Part shown: positions 16,770-25,172 of the stretch, piece after piece
Layout: the number at the start of each line of letters is the position of its first letter
Position numbering within the stretch: the first letter of the stretch is position 1
Assembly (NCBI RefSeq): GCF_019733355.1
Contig: NZ_JAIHLQ010000026.1
Location: 1 to 64,000 of the forward strand
Length of the DNA stretch: 64,000 bases
Source of the DNA: Pseudomonas baetica
GTDB lineage: Bacteria; Pseudomonadota; Gammaproteobacteria; Pseudomonadales; Pseudomonadaceae
Reading direction: 5' to 3'
Position numbers and translations under genes: made by a program
The notes under the pieces: generated by a model
The model's database searches: none
What the model saw: the letters and a program-made list of their open reading frames with translations, nothing else
What the model was told of the DNA's origin: nothing

Positions 16770-17471
16770 TCAGATCGAACGCTGGTTGACCCGAGCCATC
16801 AGTTGCTCGGCCGACTCCTTGCGCTCTGAATAGCGATCGACCAAATAGGCCTGACTGTCGCGCAGCAGCACGGTGAACTTCACCAATTCTTCCATCACAT
16901 CGACGACGCGATCATAGAACGGCGAGGGTTTCATCCGCCCCGCCTCGTCGAATTCCATGAACGCCTTGGGAATCGAGGATTGATTGGGGATGGTGAACAT
17001 GCGCATCCAGCGACCCAACACGCGCAACTGATTGACCACATTGAACGACTGCGAACCGCCGCAGACCTGCATCACCGCCAGCGTTTTGCCCTGAGTGGGA
17101 CGAACGGCGCCGAGCGCCAGGGGGATCCAGTCGATTTGCGCCTTGAACACTGCCGACATCGCGCCGTGGCGCTCCGGCGAGCACCAGACCTGACCTTCCG
17201 ACCACAGCACCAGATCGCGCAGTTCCTGCACTTTGGGGTGCTCGACGGGGACATCGTCGGGCAGGGGCAGCTCTGAGGGATTGAAAATGCGCGTCTCGGC
17301 GCCAAAGTGCTCGAGCAGGCGCGCGGCCTCTTCGACCAACAGACGGCTGAAGGAGCGCTCGCGGGTCGATCCGTAAAGCAACAAAATCCTTGGCTTGTGC
17401 GTGCTTGGCGGCTTCGGATGCTGCTCGCTTTCGAACAGGCTCAGGTCAAGATTGGGCAGTTGTTCAGACAT
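16770..17471 (-). CDS. arsH: ArsH NADPH-dependent organoarsenical oxidase
   Basis: This 233-residue flavodoxin-fold flavoprotein has the FMN-loop GSTRERSFSRLL (near residue 34), EELVKFTVLLRD, and the family blocks WCSPERHGAMSAVFKAQIDWIPL and VCGGSQSFNVVNQLRVLGRWMRM. ArsH oxidises trivalent organoarsenicals to less toxic pentavalent forms. It is the last gene of the arsR-arsC-arsH operon, starting 12 bp after arsC. Confidence 0.95.
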   Translation of the reverse strand: MSEQLPNLDLSLFESEQHPKPPSTHKPRILLLYGSTRERSFSRLLVEEAARLLEHFGAETRIFNPSELPLPDDVPVEHPKVQELRDLVLWSEGQVWCSPERHGAMSAVFKAQIDWIPLALGAVRPTQGKTLAVMQVCGGSQSFNVVNQLRVLGRWMRMFTIPNQSSIPKAFMEFDEAGRMKPSPFYDRVVDVMEELVKFTVLLRDSQAYLVDRYSERKESAEQLMARVNQRSI

Positions 17472-17483
17472 GGGGGATCCTGC

Positions 17484-17954
17484 TTAAAGGGTGCCGATCC
17501 GATCCAGCTCGCGCTTGAGTTCATCGCGGTTGAGTCGGTCAAAGGGAAGGTCGAGAAAGGCTTGGCAACGCCGTTCGATGCGCCCCAACGTCGAGCGAAA
17601 CGCCGCCTCGACCGTCGCGTCATCGCCGGCCACGTCGGAGGGATCTTCAAGACCCCAATGAGCTTTCAGCGCCGGGCCGAAATACACCGGGCAGCTTTCG
17701 CCGGCGGCCTTATCGCAAACGGTAATGACGATGTCTGGAAGGTTGTCTTCGAAAGCGTCGTTGCCCTTGCTGTACAAGCCATCGATGCTGATGCCGGCCT
17801 GCTGCAAGGTCGACAAACTGCGGGGCAGCACCTGGCCTTTGGGGAAGCTGCCGGAACTCACCGCCTCGTGTGCCGCCGGGGCCAAGTGATTGAACATCGC
17901 TTCAGACAAAATGCTGCGGCAACTGTTGGCCGTGCACATGAACAGGACTCGCAT
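17484..17954 (-). CDS. arsC: arsenate reductase, LMW-phosphatase-type
   Basis: This 156-residue ArsC is of the thioredoxin-coupled family. It has the nucleophile loop MCTANSCRS (Cys7 and Cys12) and a second redox pair in ITVCDKAAGESCP. The DPSD segment carries the general acid aspartate. It reduces arsenate to arsenite. It lies between arsR and arsH. No arsB or acr3 pump lies in this operon, so the arsenite it makes must leave through a pump encoded elsewhere. Confidence 0.95.
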   Translation of the reverse strand: MRVLFMCTANSCRSILSEAMFNHLAPAAHEAVSSGSFPKGQVLPRSLSTLQQAGISIDGLYSKGNDAFEDNLPDIVITVCDKAAGESCPVYFGPALKAHWGLEDPSDVAGDDATVEAAFRSTLGRIERRCQAFLDLPFDRLNRDELKRELDRIGTL

Positions 17955-17980
17955 GGAGTGCTCCTAAAAAGTGTGGGGAT

Positions 17981-18328
17981 TCAGCAACACGCGCTATCGC
18001 GCACGGGACGTCCTTCCATGTTGCGCAGGCGGGCGGCGTTGCCCTTGAGCCAATCGGCGTTGGCCTTTGCAGTCACTTGCAGGATGTCGTGGACCCACTC
18101 GGGCAGATCCGTGTTGAGCCGGTAATAGACCCATTGGCCCTGACGGCGATCGAGCAACAGCCCGTTACTGCGCAGTTGCGCGAGGTGGCGGCTGATTTTC
18201 GGCTGGCTGTCGTCGAGAGCGCACATCAGCTCGCAGACGCACAGTTCGCCTTGGTCGGCGATCAACAACGTGGCGCGCACGCGGGTCTCGTCGGCCAGGC
18301 TTTTGAAGAGTTCAGGGGGGGTGATCAT
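17981..18328 (-). CDS. arsR: ArsR arsenite-responsive repressor
   Basis: This 115-residue winged-helix repressor carries the As(III)-binding segment ELCVCELMCAL, the recognition helix QPKISRHLAQLRSNGLL and a C-terminal Cys pair. I chose ATG 18328 (MITPPELFKSLADETR), the family's normal start, over ATG 18373, whose extra 15 residues would read through the operator palindrome region. It leads the arsC-arsH operon. Confidence 0.93.
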   Translation of the reverse strand: MITPPELFKSLADETRVRATLLIADQGELCVCELMCALDDSQPKISRHLAQLRSNGLLLDRRQGQWVYYRLNTDLPEWVHDILQVTAKANADWLKGNAARLRNMEGRPVRDSACC

Positions 18329-18357
18329 CTGGACGCACCATACATACGGAAAACCGA

Positions 18358-18377
18358 ATATACGGATATCCATATAT
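18358..18377. promoter_or_regulatory. ArsR operator candidate
   Basis: ATATACGGATATCCATATAT is a 20-bp palindrome with one mismatched pair, 30 bp upstream of the arsR start. The AT-rich dyad and its position fit an autoregulatory ArsR operator. Confidence 0.6.
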
Positions 18378-18435
18378 TAATCAACCTCGAATCCAAACAC
18401 ATCGAAGACCCTGTGGGAGATGGGTGTTAGCTGGG

Positions 18436-19320
18436 TTAACCGCGTAATAGCCCCTGCTCGGCTTCACACAGCCCCACCACATAGTCCCAAACCACCCGCA
18501 GCCTCACCGATTTGTGCAACTCACGCCGCGTGCTGATCCAGTAACTGCGCTCGATGCTTTCATCGGGCAACAACGCGATCAGATCCGGATCGGCGGCGGC
18601 CATGTAGCACGGCAACACGGCAATCCCCAATCCCGAGCGCGCCGCCTCTTGCTGCGCGATGACGCTGGTGCTGTGAAACACCACCCGAGGGCTGCGACAG
18701 AAACTGTTGAGAAACATCAGCTCCTGACTGAACAACAAATCATCGACATAACCAATCCACGCGTGCCGCCCAAGATCTTCGCGACTGCGCAACGGCGGCG
18801 CATTGTCGAGATAGCGCTGGCTGGCATAGAGCGCGAGGCGGTAATCGGTGAGTTTGCGCGTGACCAGCATGTCGGCCGACGGGCGCTCCAGGTGAATGCT
18901 GATTTCCGCTTCACGATTGAGGATGCTAACGAAGCGCGGCACAGCCACCAGTTCCACTTCCAGCCCCGGGTAGCGTTCGAACAGACCGATCATGCGGCTG
19001 GCAAGGAATTTGATGCCCAGGCCTTCGGTGACGCCGACGCGGATCTTGCCCAGCGGCGCCGTGGACTGGGTGATCTCTTCCTGGGCCAGCAGCGCGACGT
19101 TTTCCATGGCTTCGGCGTGTTTGAGCAGCGCCTCCCCCGCCGGGGTCATTTCGTAACCTTGGGCGTGCTGGACGAACAGCGCGGTGCCGAGGCTTTTTTC
19201 AATGGCTTCGATGTGGCGGGCAACGGTGGCATGGGTCGTGTTCAGCCGGCGGGCGGCGGTGAGCAGCCGGCCGCTGCGTTGCAACTCAAGAAAAAACCGC
19301 AGGTCGTTCCAGTCGAACAT
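18436..19320 (-). CDS. LysR-family transcriptional regulator
   Basis: This 294-residue LysR regulator has an N-terminal helix-turn-helix (LRFFLELQRSGRLLTAARRL, THATVARHIEAIEKSLG) and a C-terminal effector domain beginning near residue 90 (KIRVGVTEGLG). It is divergent from the GMC oxidoreductase and MFS genes across a 133-bp gap, the usual arrangement for a LysR protein controlling its neighbour. The inducer is unknown. Confidence 0.9.
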   Translation of the reverse strand: MFDWNDLRFFLELQRSGRLLTAARRLNTTHATVARHIEAIEKSLGTALFVQHAQGYEMTPAGEALLKHAEAMENVALLAQEEITQSTAPLGKIRVGVTEGLGIKFLASRMIGLFERYPGLEVELVAVPRFVSILNREAEISIHLERPSADMLVTRKLTDYRLALYASQRYLDNAPPLRSREDLGRHAWIGYVDDLLFSQELMFLNSFCRSPRVVFHSTSVIAQQEAARSGLGIAVLPCYMAAADPDLIALLPDESIERSYWISTRRELHKSVRLRVVWDYVVGLCEAEQGLLRG

Positions 19321-19453
19321 GGGGTGTCCTTGTCAGCGATCGTCATTCAAGGCTGTTTAAAAACGCACAGCGGCTGCGCAAAAATTAACATTCTTTTAAC
19401 GAAAGCTAACAACTAGAGTGTCCGACAATAAAAACAAAAAGCGAGGTCAGGGA

Positions 19454-21103
19454 ATGCAGACTTCCCTCGATGAATACGACTACATCGTGGTCGGCGCCGG
19501 CCCTGCCGGGTGTTTGCTGGCCAATCGACTGTCGGCTGATCCACAGCAGCGCGTGCTGTTGCTCGAAGCCGGCGGGCGCGACAACTATGCGTGGATTCAC
19601 ATTCCTGTGGGTTACCTCTTCTGCATCGGCAACCCGCGCACCGACTGGTGCTTCAAAACCGAAGAACAACCGGGCCTCAACGGTCGCGCACTGAGCTATC
19701 CGCGCGGCAAGGTACTGGGCGGCTGTTCTTCCATCAACGGCATGATCTACATGCGCGGCCAGGCCAACGACTACGATGGCTGGGCGGCCGAAGGCAATCC
19801 AGGTTGGACCTGGAACGATGTGCTGCCGCTGTTCAAACAAAGCGAAAACCACTTTGCCGGCGCGGCTGAGTTTCACGGCAACAAGGGCGAATGGCGAGTT
19901 GAGCAACAGCGGCTGTCATGGCCGATTCTGGATGCATTTCGCAGCGCTGCCGAACAAAGCGGTATTGCCAGCATCGATGACTTCAATCAGGGCGACAACG
20001 AGGGCTGCGGTTACTTTCAGGTCAACCAGAAGGCCGGCGTGCGCTGGAACGCGGCCAAAGCCTTTCTCAAACCGCTGCGCAATCGCGTGAATCTGACGGT
20101 GCTGACCGGGGTTGAGGTCGATCGGGTATTGCTCAAGGACGGTCGCGCGACGGCAGTCAGTGCGCGTCACGAGGGTCAGGTCAAATGCTTCAAGGCGCGC
20201 AAGGAAATCGTGCTGTGTGCAGGCGCCGTTGGGTCGCCGAATATTCTCCAGCGTTCGGGCATCGGTCCGCGTGGGTTGTTGGAGCGACTGGGGATCGGCG
20301 TGCTACATGAACTGCCCGGGGTGGGCGGCAATCTGCAGGATCACCTGCAATTGCGCCTGATCTACAAACTGGAAAACGCCCGTACCCTGAACCAGATCGC
20401 TGGCAGCGTGTGGGGCAAGATGGGCATGGGCCTGCGTTATCTGTATGACCGCAGCGGGCCATTGTCGATGGCGCCGAGTCAGTTGGGCGCCTTTGCGCGG
20501 TCAGGGCCGGAACAGACGTCAGCCAACCTTCAATATCACGTACAGCCGTTGTCGCTGGAGCGCTTTGGCGAGCCGTTGCACAGTTTCCCGGCGTTCACCG
20601 CTTCGGTGTGCGACCTGCGCCCGCAGAGCCGTGGCCGCATCGACATTCGCTCCGCCAACCCACAAGACGCCCCGCTGATTCAGCCCAATTACCTGAGTCA
20701 TCCTGAAGACCTGCGCGTGGCGGCGGATGCGATTCGCCTGACCCGACGTATCGTCAGCGCCCCTGCCCTGCAAGCGTATAAACCGGTCGAGTATCTGCCG
20801 GGCAACAGCCTGCAGAGCGAAGAACAGTTGCACGAAGCAGCGGCAAAAATCGGCACGACGATTTTCCATCCGGTCGGCACCTGTCGAATGGGCAATGACG
20901 GCGATGCGGTGGTCGATGCGCAGTTGCGCGTGCATGGTGTGCCGGGTTTGCGCATTGCCGACGCCTCGATCATGCCGCGCATCACCTCGGGCAACACCTG
21001 TTCGCCGACGCTGATGATTGCCGAGAAGGCTGCACAACTGATCCTCAAACCAACACTAAACACCCACCCTGTGGGAGCGGGCTTGCCCGCGATGACGGTA
21101 TGA
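19454..21103 (+). CDS. GMC-family FAD-dependent oxidoreductase
   Basis: This 549-residue enzyme resembles choline dehydrogenase and alcohol dehydrogenase AlkJ-type members. It shows the FAD dinucleotide fold YDYIVVGAGPAGCLLANRLS, GMC signature 1 in SYPRGKVLGGCSSINGMIYMRG, signature 2 in GAVGSPNILQRSGIGP, and the catalytic His segment TIFHPVGTCRMG with LRIADASIMPRITSGNT at the C-terminus. ATG 19454 follows GAGG. Its product presumably feeds on an alcohol imported by the adjacent transporter; this is inferred from context. It ends shortly before a REP pair. Confidence 0.9.
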   Translation: MQTSLDEYDYIVVGAGPAGCLLANRLSADPQQRVLLLEAGGRDNYAWIHIPVGYLFCIGNPRTDWCFKTEEQPGLNGRALSYPRGKVLGGCSSINGMIYMRGQANDYDGWAAEGNPGWTWNDVLPLFKQSENHFAGAAEFHGNKGEWRVEQQRLSWPILDAFRSAAEQSGIASIDDFNQGDNEGCGYFQVNQKAGVRWNAAKAFLKPLRNRVNLTVLTGVEVDRVLLKDGRATAVSARHEGQVKCFKARKEIVLCAGAVGSPNILQRSGIGPRGLLERLGIGVLHELPGVGGNLQDHLQLRLIYKLENARTLNQIAGSVWGKMGMGLRYLYDRSGPLSMAPSQLGAFARSGPEQTSANLQYHVQPLSLERFGEPLHSFPAFTASVCDLRPQSRGRIDIRSANPQDAPLIQPNYLSHPEDLRVAADAIRLTRRIVSAPALQAYKPVEYLPGNSLQSEEQLHEAAAKIGTTIFHPVGTCRMGNDGDAVVDAQLRVHGVPGLRIADASIMPRITSGNTCSPTLMIAEKAAQLILKPTLNTHPVGAGLPAMTV

Positions 21104-21161
21104 CATTCAACATTGAAGTTGGCTGAAGCACCGCTATCGCGAGCAAGCCCGCTCCCACAAG
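21069..21161. repeat. REPIN (inverted REP pair)
   Basis: Two REP arms in inverted orientation (GTGGGAGCGGGCTTGCCCGCGATG at 21071-21094 and CGCGAGCAAGCCCGCTCCCAC at 21138-21158) flank a spacer of about 45 bp. This is the mobile REPIN form common between Pseudomonas genes. Confidence 0.88.
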
Positions 21162-21252
21162 GAGATTGGCGTTTGATTCATGGGCATCGCGCATCACCCG
21201 GACACGCAACACCAGTGGAACAACAAAAACAATCACTGTGAGGGATACCGAT

Positions 21253-22875
21253 ATGTCAGAACACGTTCAGCCGCTGGACGCCGCGAGCGGCACCAGCACC
21301 AGCAATGCCACGCAGAAAGTCATCTTCGCCTCGTCCCTGGGGACGGTGTTCGAATGGTATGACTTCTTCCTCTACGGCGCCCTCGCGGCGGTGATCAGCA
21401 AGCAGTTTTTTGCCGGAGTCAATGACACTACGGCGTTCATCTTTGCGCTAATGGCATTTGCGGCGGGGTTTGTCGTACGGCCGTTCGGGGCGCTGGTGTT
21501 CGGTCGGTTGGGTGACATGATCGGGCGCAAGTACACGTTTCTGGCGACCATCATCCTGATGGGTATCGCCACCTTCTGCGTTGGCTTGCTGCCTACCTAC
21601 GCCAGCATCGGTATCGCCGCACCGATCATTCTGGTGTTGTTGCGCATGCTTCAAGGCCTAGCGCTCGGCGGTGAATACGGCGGCGCTGCAACGTATGTCG
21701 CAGAACACGCGCCCATCGGCAAACGCGGTTTCCACACCAGCTGGATTCAGTCCACCGCGACCCTCGGTTTGCTGCTATCACTGCTGGTGGTACTCGGTTG
21801 CCGCTACTTCACGGGCGATCAGTTCGAAGTCTGGGGCTGGCGGATTCCGTTCCTGCTGTCGGTTGTGCTGCTGGGCATCTCCACCTGGATTCGCCTGAGC
21901 CTGCACGAATCGCCGGCCTATCTGAAAATGAAAGAGGAAGGCAAAACCTCGAAGGCGCCTATCCGCGAATCCTTCGGCAAATGGGAAAACCTCAAAGTCG
22001 TACTGATTGCCCTGTTCAGCATCAATGCCGGACAAGCCGTGACGTTCTACGCGGCGCAATTTTACGTGCTGTTCTTCCTCACGCAGTTCCTGAAGATGGA
22101 CCCGGCAGTGGCCAACACGCTGCTGATCATCAGCGTGGTGATCGGTGCGCCGTTCTTCATTATTTTCGGCTGGCTGTCGGACAAGGTCGGGCGCAAACCA
22201 GTGCTGATGCTCGGCCTGTTACTGGCCACAGTGCTGTACTTCCCGATCTTCAAATCCCTGGCCCACTACGCCAACCCGGCGATTGACCAGGCCAGTCGTC
22301 AGGCACCGATCACCGTACTGGCCGACCCTGCGACCTGCACCTTCCAGTTCGATCCGGTGGGCAAGGCCAAATTCGACAGCCCGTGCGACAAGGTCAAAAC
22401 CTTCCTGGTCAAACAAGGCCTGCCCTACTCCAGCGCCGCCGCACCGACCGGTAGCGGCGTGCAGGTGAGCATCGGCGACGTGAAAATCGACGGCTACGAC
22501 GAAGCAGCCCTGCGTGGTGCCGTGACGTTGGCCGGGTATCCGCAACAGGCCGACCTGCAGCAAATCAACAAACCGATGATCGTCGCCCTGATCGTCGCTC
22601 TGATCATCATCTCGGCCATGTGCTACGGGCCGCTGGCCGCGCTGATGGTCGAACTGTTCCCGACCCGCATCCGCTACACCTCGATGTCCCTGCCGTACCA
22701 CATTGGCAATGGCTGGTTTGGCGGTTTCCTACCGACCGTGTCGTTTGCGCTGGTGGTGTACACCGGAGACATCTTTTATGGGCTGTGGTATCCGGTGTTG
22801 ATTACCGGGGTCAGCCTGGTGGTGGGGATGATCTGTTTGCGTGAGACGAAGAATATCGATCTCGACAAGAACTGA
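21253..22875 (+). CDS. MHS-family MFS transporter
   Basis: This 540-residue inner-membrane permease belongs to the metabolite:H+ symporter branch. It has FEWYDFFLYGALA in TM1 and the MFS loop motif GRLGDMIGRKYTF. LALGGEYGGAATYVAEHAP is typical of MHS members, and the half-repeat motif GWLSDKVGRKPVLML is present. An insertion of roughly 110 residues (about 340-450, with DPATCTFQFDP and cysteines) separates TM helices in the second half and is longer than in ProP or KgtP. The start ATG 21253 follows AGGGAT. It lies downstream of the GMC gene; the substrate is unknown. Confidence 0.9.
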   Translation: MSEHVQPLDAASGTSTSNATQKVIFASSLGTVFEWYDFFLYGALAAVISKQFFAGVNDTTAFIFALMAFAAGFVVRPFGALVFGRLGDMIGRKYTFLATIILMGIATFCVGLLPTYASIGIAAPIILVLLRMLQGLALGGEYGGAATYVAEHAPIGKRGFHTSWIQSTATLGLLLSLLVVLGCRYFTGDQFEVWGWRIPFLLSVVLLGISTWIRLSLHESPAYLKMKEEGKTSKAPIRESFGKWENLKVVLIALFSINAGQAVTFYAAQFYVLFFLTQFLKMDPAVANTLLIISVVIGAPFFIIFGWLSDKVGRKPVLMLGLLLATVLYFPIFKSLAHYANPAIDQASRQAPITVLADPATCTFQFDPVGKAKFDSPCDKVKTFLVKQGLPYSSAAAPTGSGVQVSIGDVKIDGYDEAALRGAVTLAGYPQQADLQQINKPMIVALIVALIIISAMCYGPLAALMVELFPTRIRYTSMSLPYHIGNGWFGGFLPTVSFALVVYTGDIFYGLWYPVLITGVSLVVGMICLRETKNIDLDKN

Positions 22876-22882
22876 AATAAAA

Positions 22883-22914
22883 CGGTGGCGAGGGATTTAA
22901 TCGCCTCGCCACCG
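22883..22914. terminator. bidirectional hairpin between convergent genes
   Basis: CGGTGGCGAGG and CCTCGCCACCG form a perfect 11-bp stem with a 10-base loop, between the stops of the MFS gene and the convergent DUF427 gene. There is no T tract. The stem is a partial copy of the second REP family, probably reused as a terminator. Confidence 0.65.
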
Positions 22915-22923
22915 CTGCTTGAT

Positions 22924-23295
22924 TCAGGCATCCGCCGCCTTGATCACCTCAAATTTCACCAGATTCGGATAAAACGCCACATAGTCGCGGATCGATGCCA
23001 CCGACACTTTCGGATTCTCATAACTCCACACCGCATTCGCCTCCTCATGCCCCGGTACTTGCAGGCTGAAATAACTGGCGTCGCCCTTGTACGGGCAATA
23101 ACTGGTGTGATCGGTGCGGGCGAAGTATTTCTCGTCGATGTCTTCACGAGGGACGTAATAGACCGGCGCGTAGTTGGCTTCGTTGAGAACTAGCACATGG
23201 GAAGAGGCGGCGACCTGGATGCCGTGGAATTTCACCACCAGGCAACCGGGGAGTTCTTCGAGGGTGATGACGGGGTTGAGGCCGGTGGTTTTCAT
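22924..23295 (-). CDS. DUF427 domain protein
   Basis: This 123-residue protein is a complete single-domain DUF427 member. Visible family blocks are RVxN-like HVLVLNEANYAPVYYVPREDI, TSYCPYKGDASYFSL and AVWSYENPKVSVASIRDYVAFYP. The family is a small beta-rich fold of unknown function. It is convergent with the MFS gene and followed upstream by a repeat pair. No operon partner is visible. Confidence 0.88.
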   Translation of the reverse strand: MKTTGLNPVITLEELPGCLVVKFHGIQVAASSHVLVLNEANYAPVYYVPREDIDEKYFARTDHTSYCPYKGDASYFSLQVPGHEEANAVWSYENPKVSVASIRDYVAFYPNLVKFEVIKAADA

Positions 23296-23323
23296 CGGGT
23301 TTTCTCCTGGTCATGAAAATGAC

Positions 23324-23456
23324 TGTGGCGAGGGAGCTTGCTCCCGCTGGGATGCGCTGCAGCCCCAAATCCGGAAATCGCGGTGTATCAGGTATAACGC
23401 GATTTCCGAGTTTGCGACGGCTTCGCCGCCGAGCGGGAGCGAACTGCCTCGCCACA
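23324..23456. repeat. inverted repeat pair of second REP family
   Basis: TGTGGCGAGGGAGCTTGCTCCCGCT at 23324-23348 and AGCGGGAGCGAACTGCCTCGCCACA at 23432-23456 are inverted arms. Between them GGAAATCGCG (23372-23381) and CGCGATTTCC (23399-23408) form an inner hairpin. This is a REPIN of a different family from the one at 21069. Confidence 0.8.
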
Positions 23457-23485
23457 AGATTCAGGTTGGCCCTGTTTATCTCAGA

Positions 23486-24892
23486 TCAAGCAACAATGTC
23501 ACTCGCCACCGCCTGCCCTACCACACCCACCGCAAAGTCAACCTGCCCCTGCCCCGTCAGGTCGACCAGCAGCCCGGTCTGACCGTGCTGCGCGTAGTAA
23601 GTCAGAATCGCATCGCCCGCATGACCAGTGAAACTGCTGACGAAATTCAGCGACGCCGCACCCGTGGCAAACGCGGTAATGCCCGACAGATCTATCTTGT
23701 CCAGGCCGCTTTGGAAATCCATGATCCAGTCCGGCTGGTTATTGGTCGAGTCGCTGGCTGCGCCGAACACGAAGGTATCCGCACCCTCACCGCCCCACAG
23801 CACATCTGCGCCGCCACCGCCGTAGAGGATGTCGTTGCCGGCCCCGCCAAACAGGTTATTGACCGCCCCGTTGCCGATCAGCAAGTCATTGCCCGATCCG
23901 CCCAGGGCGTTTTCCATGGTCACGCCATAGGCGATGGAGACGTTGCCGACCAGACCGCCGACGTCGGAGAACGAACCTTCGTTGAGGTTGATCTTCTGGT
24001 TCTGGGTAAAACCGGAGAAGTTCAGCCAGTCATTACCACCACCGTCCCACACCGAAAACACCACTTTGGACGACGCCGAAGTCGCGCTGTAATAATCGCG
24101 GTCAGTGTTGGAATTGAAGCCGTACCACGTGTCCTCGGCGCGGGTCTCGTAGTTGGCACCGTAGAGTTTCTGCACGGCAACAATATCGTCCAATAACGGT
24201 GCCGAGGCGTAAGCCCCGCTGCCGTCCTTGCTGAAGTTCTGATCGGTATTGGCCTCACTCCAGTAGCTCATCAGACTGTAACCACGAGTGTCTTCGGCGT
24301 ACTTGGCGTCGGCGTAAGTGGGGCTGCCGTTGCCGGCGTTGTAGGCGCCGGGGTGCGAAAGGCCGAGGGTGTGACCGATCTCATGTGTCAGGGTCTGGCG
24401 CCCGTAGTTGTTGGTGTCCGGGGTCTTGTTGACCTGGTATTGATCGTTGATCAAGTACCACGATTGGCCATCATAGCTGCCGCCGCTCGGCAAATACGCG
24501 AACGCTGCGCCGCCGGTGCTGACGTCGTAATTGCCGAACGTCATGTGACCGTCGCCGCCCTTGCCCTCGGTGAAAGTGACGTTGGCGACGTCGGCCCAGG
24601 ATTGCATGGCCAGCACCGCTTGAGCTTTTTGCTGGGCGCTGAATTCGCTGAAGTTGCCGAGTTTAGGGTTGTAGTTGGCCGGTTTGTCGGTCAGAAAGCT
24701 GTAGCTGAGGGAAATCTTGCCGTCGGCGTTTTTATCGCCCCACGACAGGCCCTTGCGCAGGATTTCGTCGGCGGCCTGATCGGCAGTGAACGAGGGTTTG
24801 CCGTTGACCAGCCCGACACCACGGTCATACAGGTGGCTGAACGTGTCAACGGCGGAGTAGGCGCTGCTGGTCTGGGAAGATGCTTGAGACAT
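23486..24892 (-). CDS. serralysin-type secreted zinc metalloprotease (AprA family)
   Basis: This 468-residue exported protease has the zinc motif HEIGHTLGLSH (residues 170-180) and the Met-turn SLMSYWSE. RTX calcium repeats follow (GGSGNDLLIG, GGAGNDILYGGGGADVLWGGEGADTF), and the C-terminal region ends in hydrophobic DIVA, a type I secretion signal. There is no Sec signal peptide, as expected. The length is normal for serralysins (about 470-480). The aprI inhibitor and aprDEF secretion genes that usually follow aprA in Pseudomonas are absent here, so export would depend on a type I system elsewhere. The start ATG 24892 has family-typical sequence. Confidence 0.93.
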   Translation of the reverse strand: MSQASSQTSSAYSAVDTFSHLYDRGVGLVNGKPSFTADQAADEILRKGLSWGDKNADGKISLSYSFLTDKPANYNPKLGNFSEFSAQQKAQAVLAMQSWADVANVTFTEGKGGDGHMTFGNYDVSTGGAAFAYLPSGGSYDGQSWYLINDQYQVNKTPDTNNYGRQTLTHEIGHTLGLSHPGAYNAGNGSPTYADAKYAEDTRGYSLMSYWSEANTDQNFSKDGSGAYASAPLLDDIVAVQKLYGANYETRAEDTWYGFNSNTDRDYYSATSASSKVVFSVWDGGGNDWLNFSGFTQNQKINLNEGSFSDVGGLVGNVSIAYGVTMENALGGSGNDLLIGNGAVNNLFGGAGNDILYGGGGADVLWGGEGADTFVFGAASDSTNNQPDWIMDFQSGLDKIDLSGITAFATGAASLNFVSSFTGHAGDAILTYYAQHGQTGLLVDLTGQGQVDFAVGVVGQAVASDIVA

Positions 24893-25084
24893 GGTTTACG
24901 TCCTTGTTGCAAAAGAGTCAGTGTCCGACAGACCACGACGATCTCCTGGCGAGACCGTCCTGTCGCTCGCGTTTTTCTTAAAGGCGCGAAAAACCTGACA
25001 CAGACACCCAAGCGGCGCTAATCAATTTCTCGATAGCGCCGGAGTGTCCGGTCAATCACCGTCACGTTCGGCAATCCTTTTTAT

Positions 25085-25100
25085 CTGTATATCCATACAG
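25085..25100. promoter_or_regulatory. LexA (SOS) box candidate
   Basis: CTGTATATCCATACAG fits CTGT-N8-ACAG, the LexA operator form. It is embedded in a longer perfect 12-bp inverted repeat (25079-25106, TTTTATCTGTAT/ATACAGATAAAA). It is 73 bp upstream of topB and 187 bp from the protease start, so topB is the likelier target. Confidence 0.6.
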
Positions 25101-25172
25101 ATAAAAGTTGCCCCTGACGCTAACTCCGGCCATTCTGTGCGCCTGTTCGGACATTGATCGACGATGGTGGAT

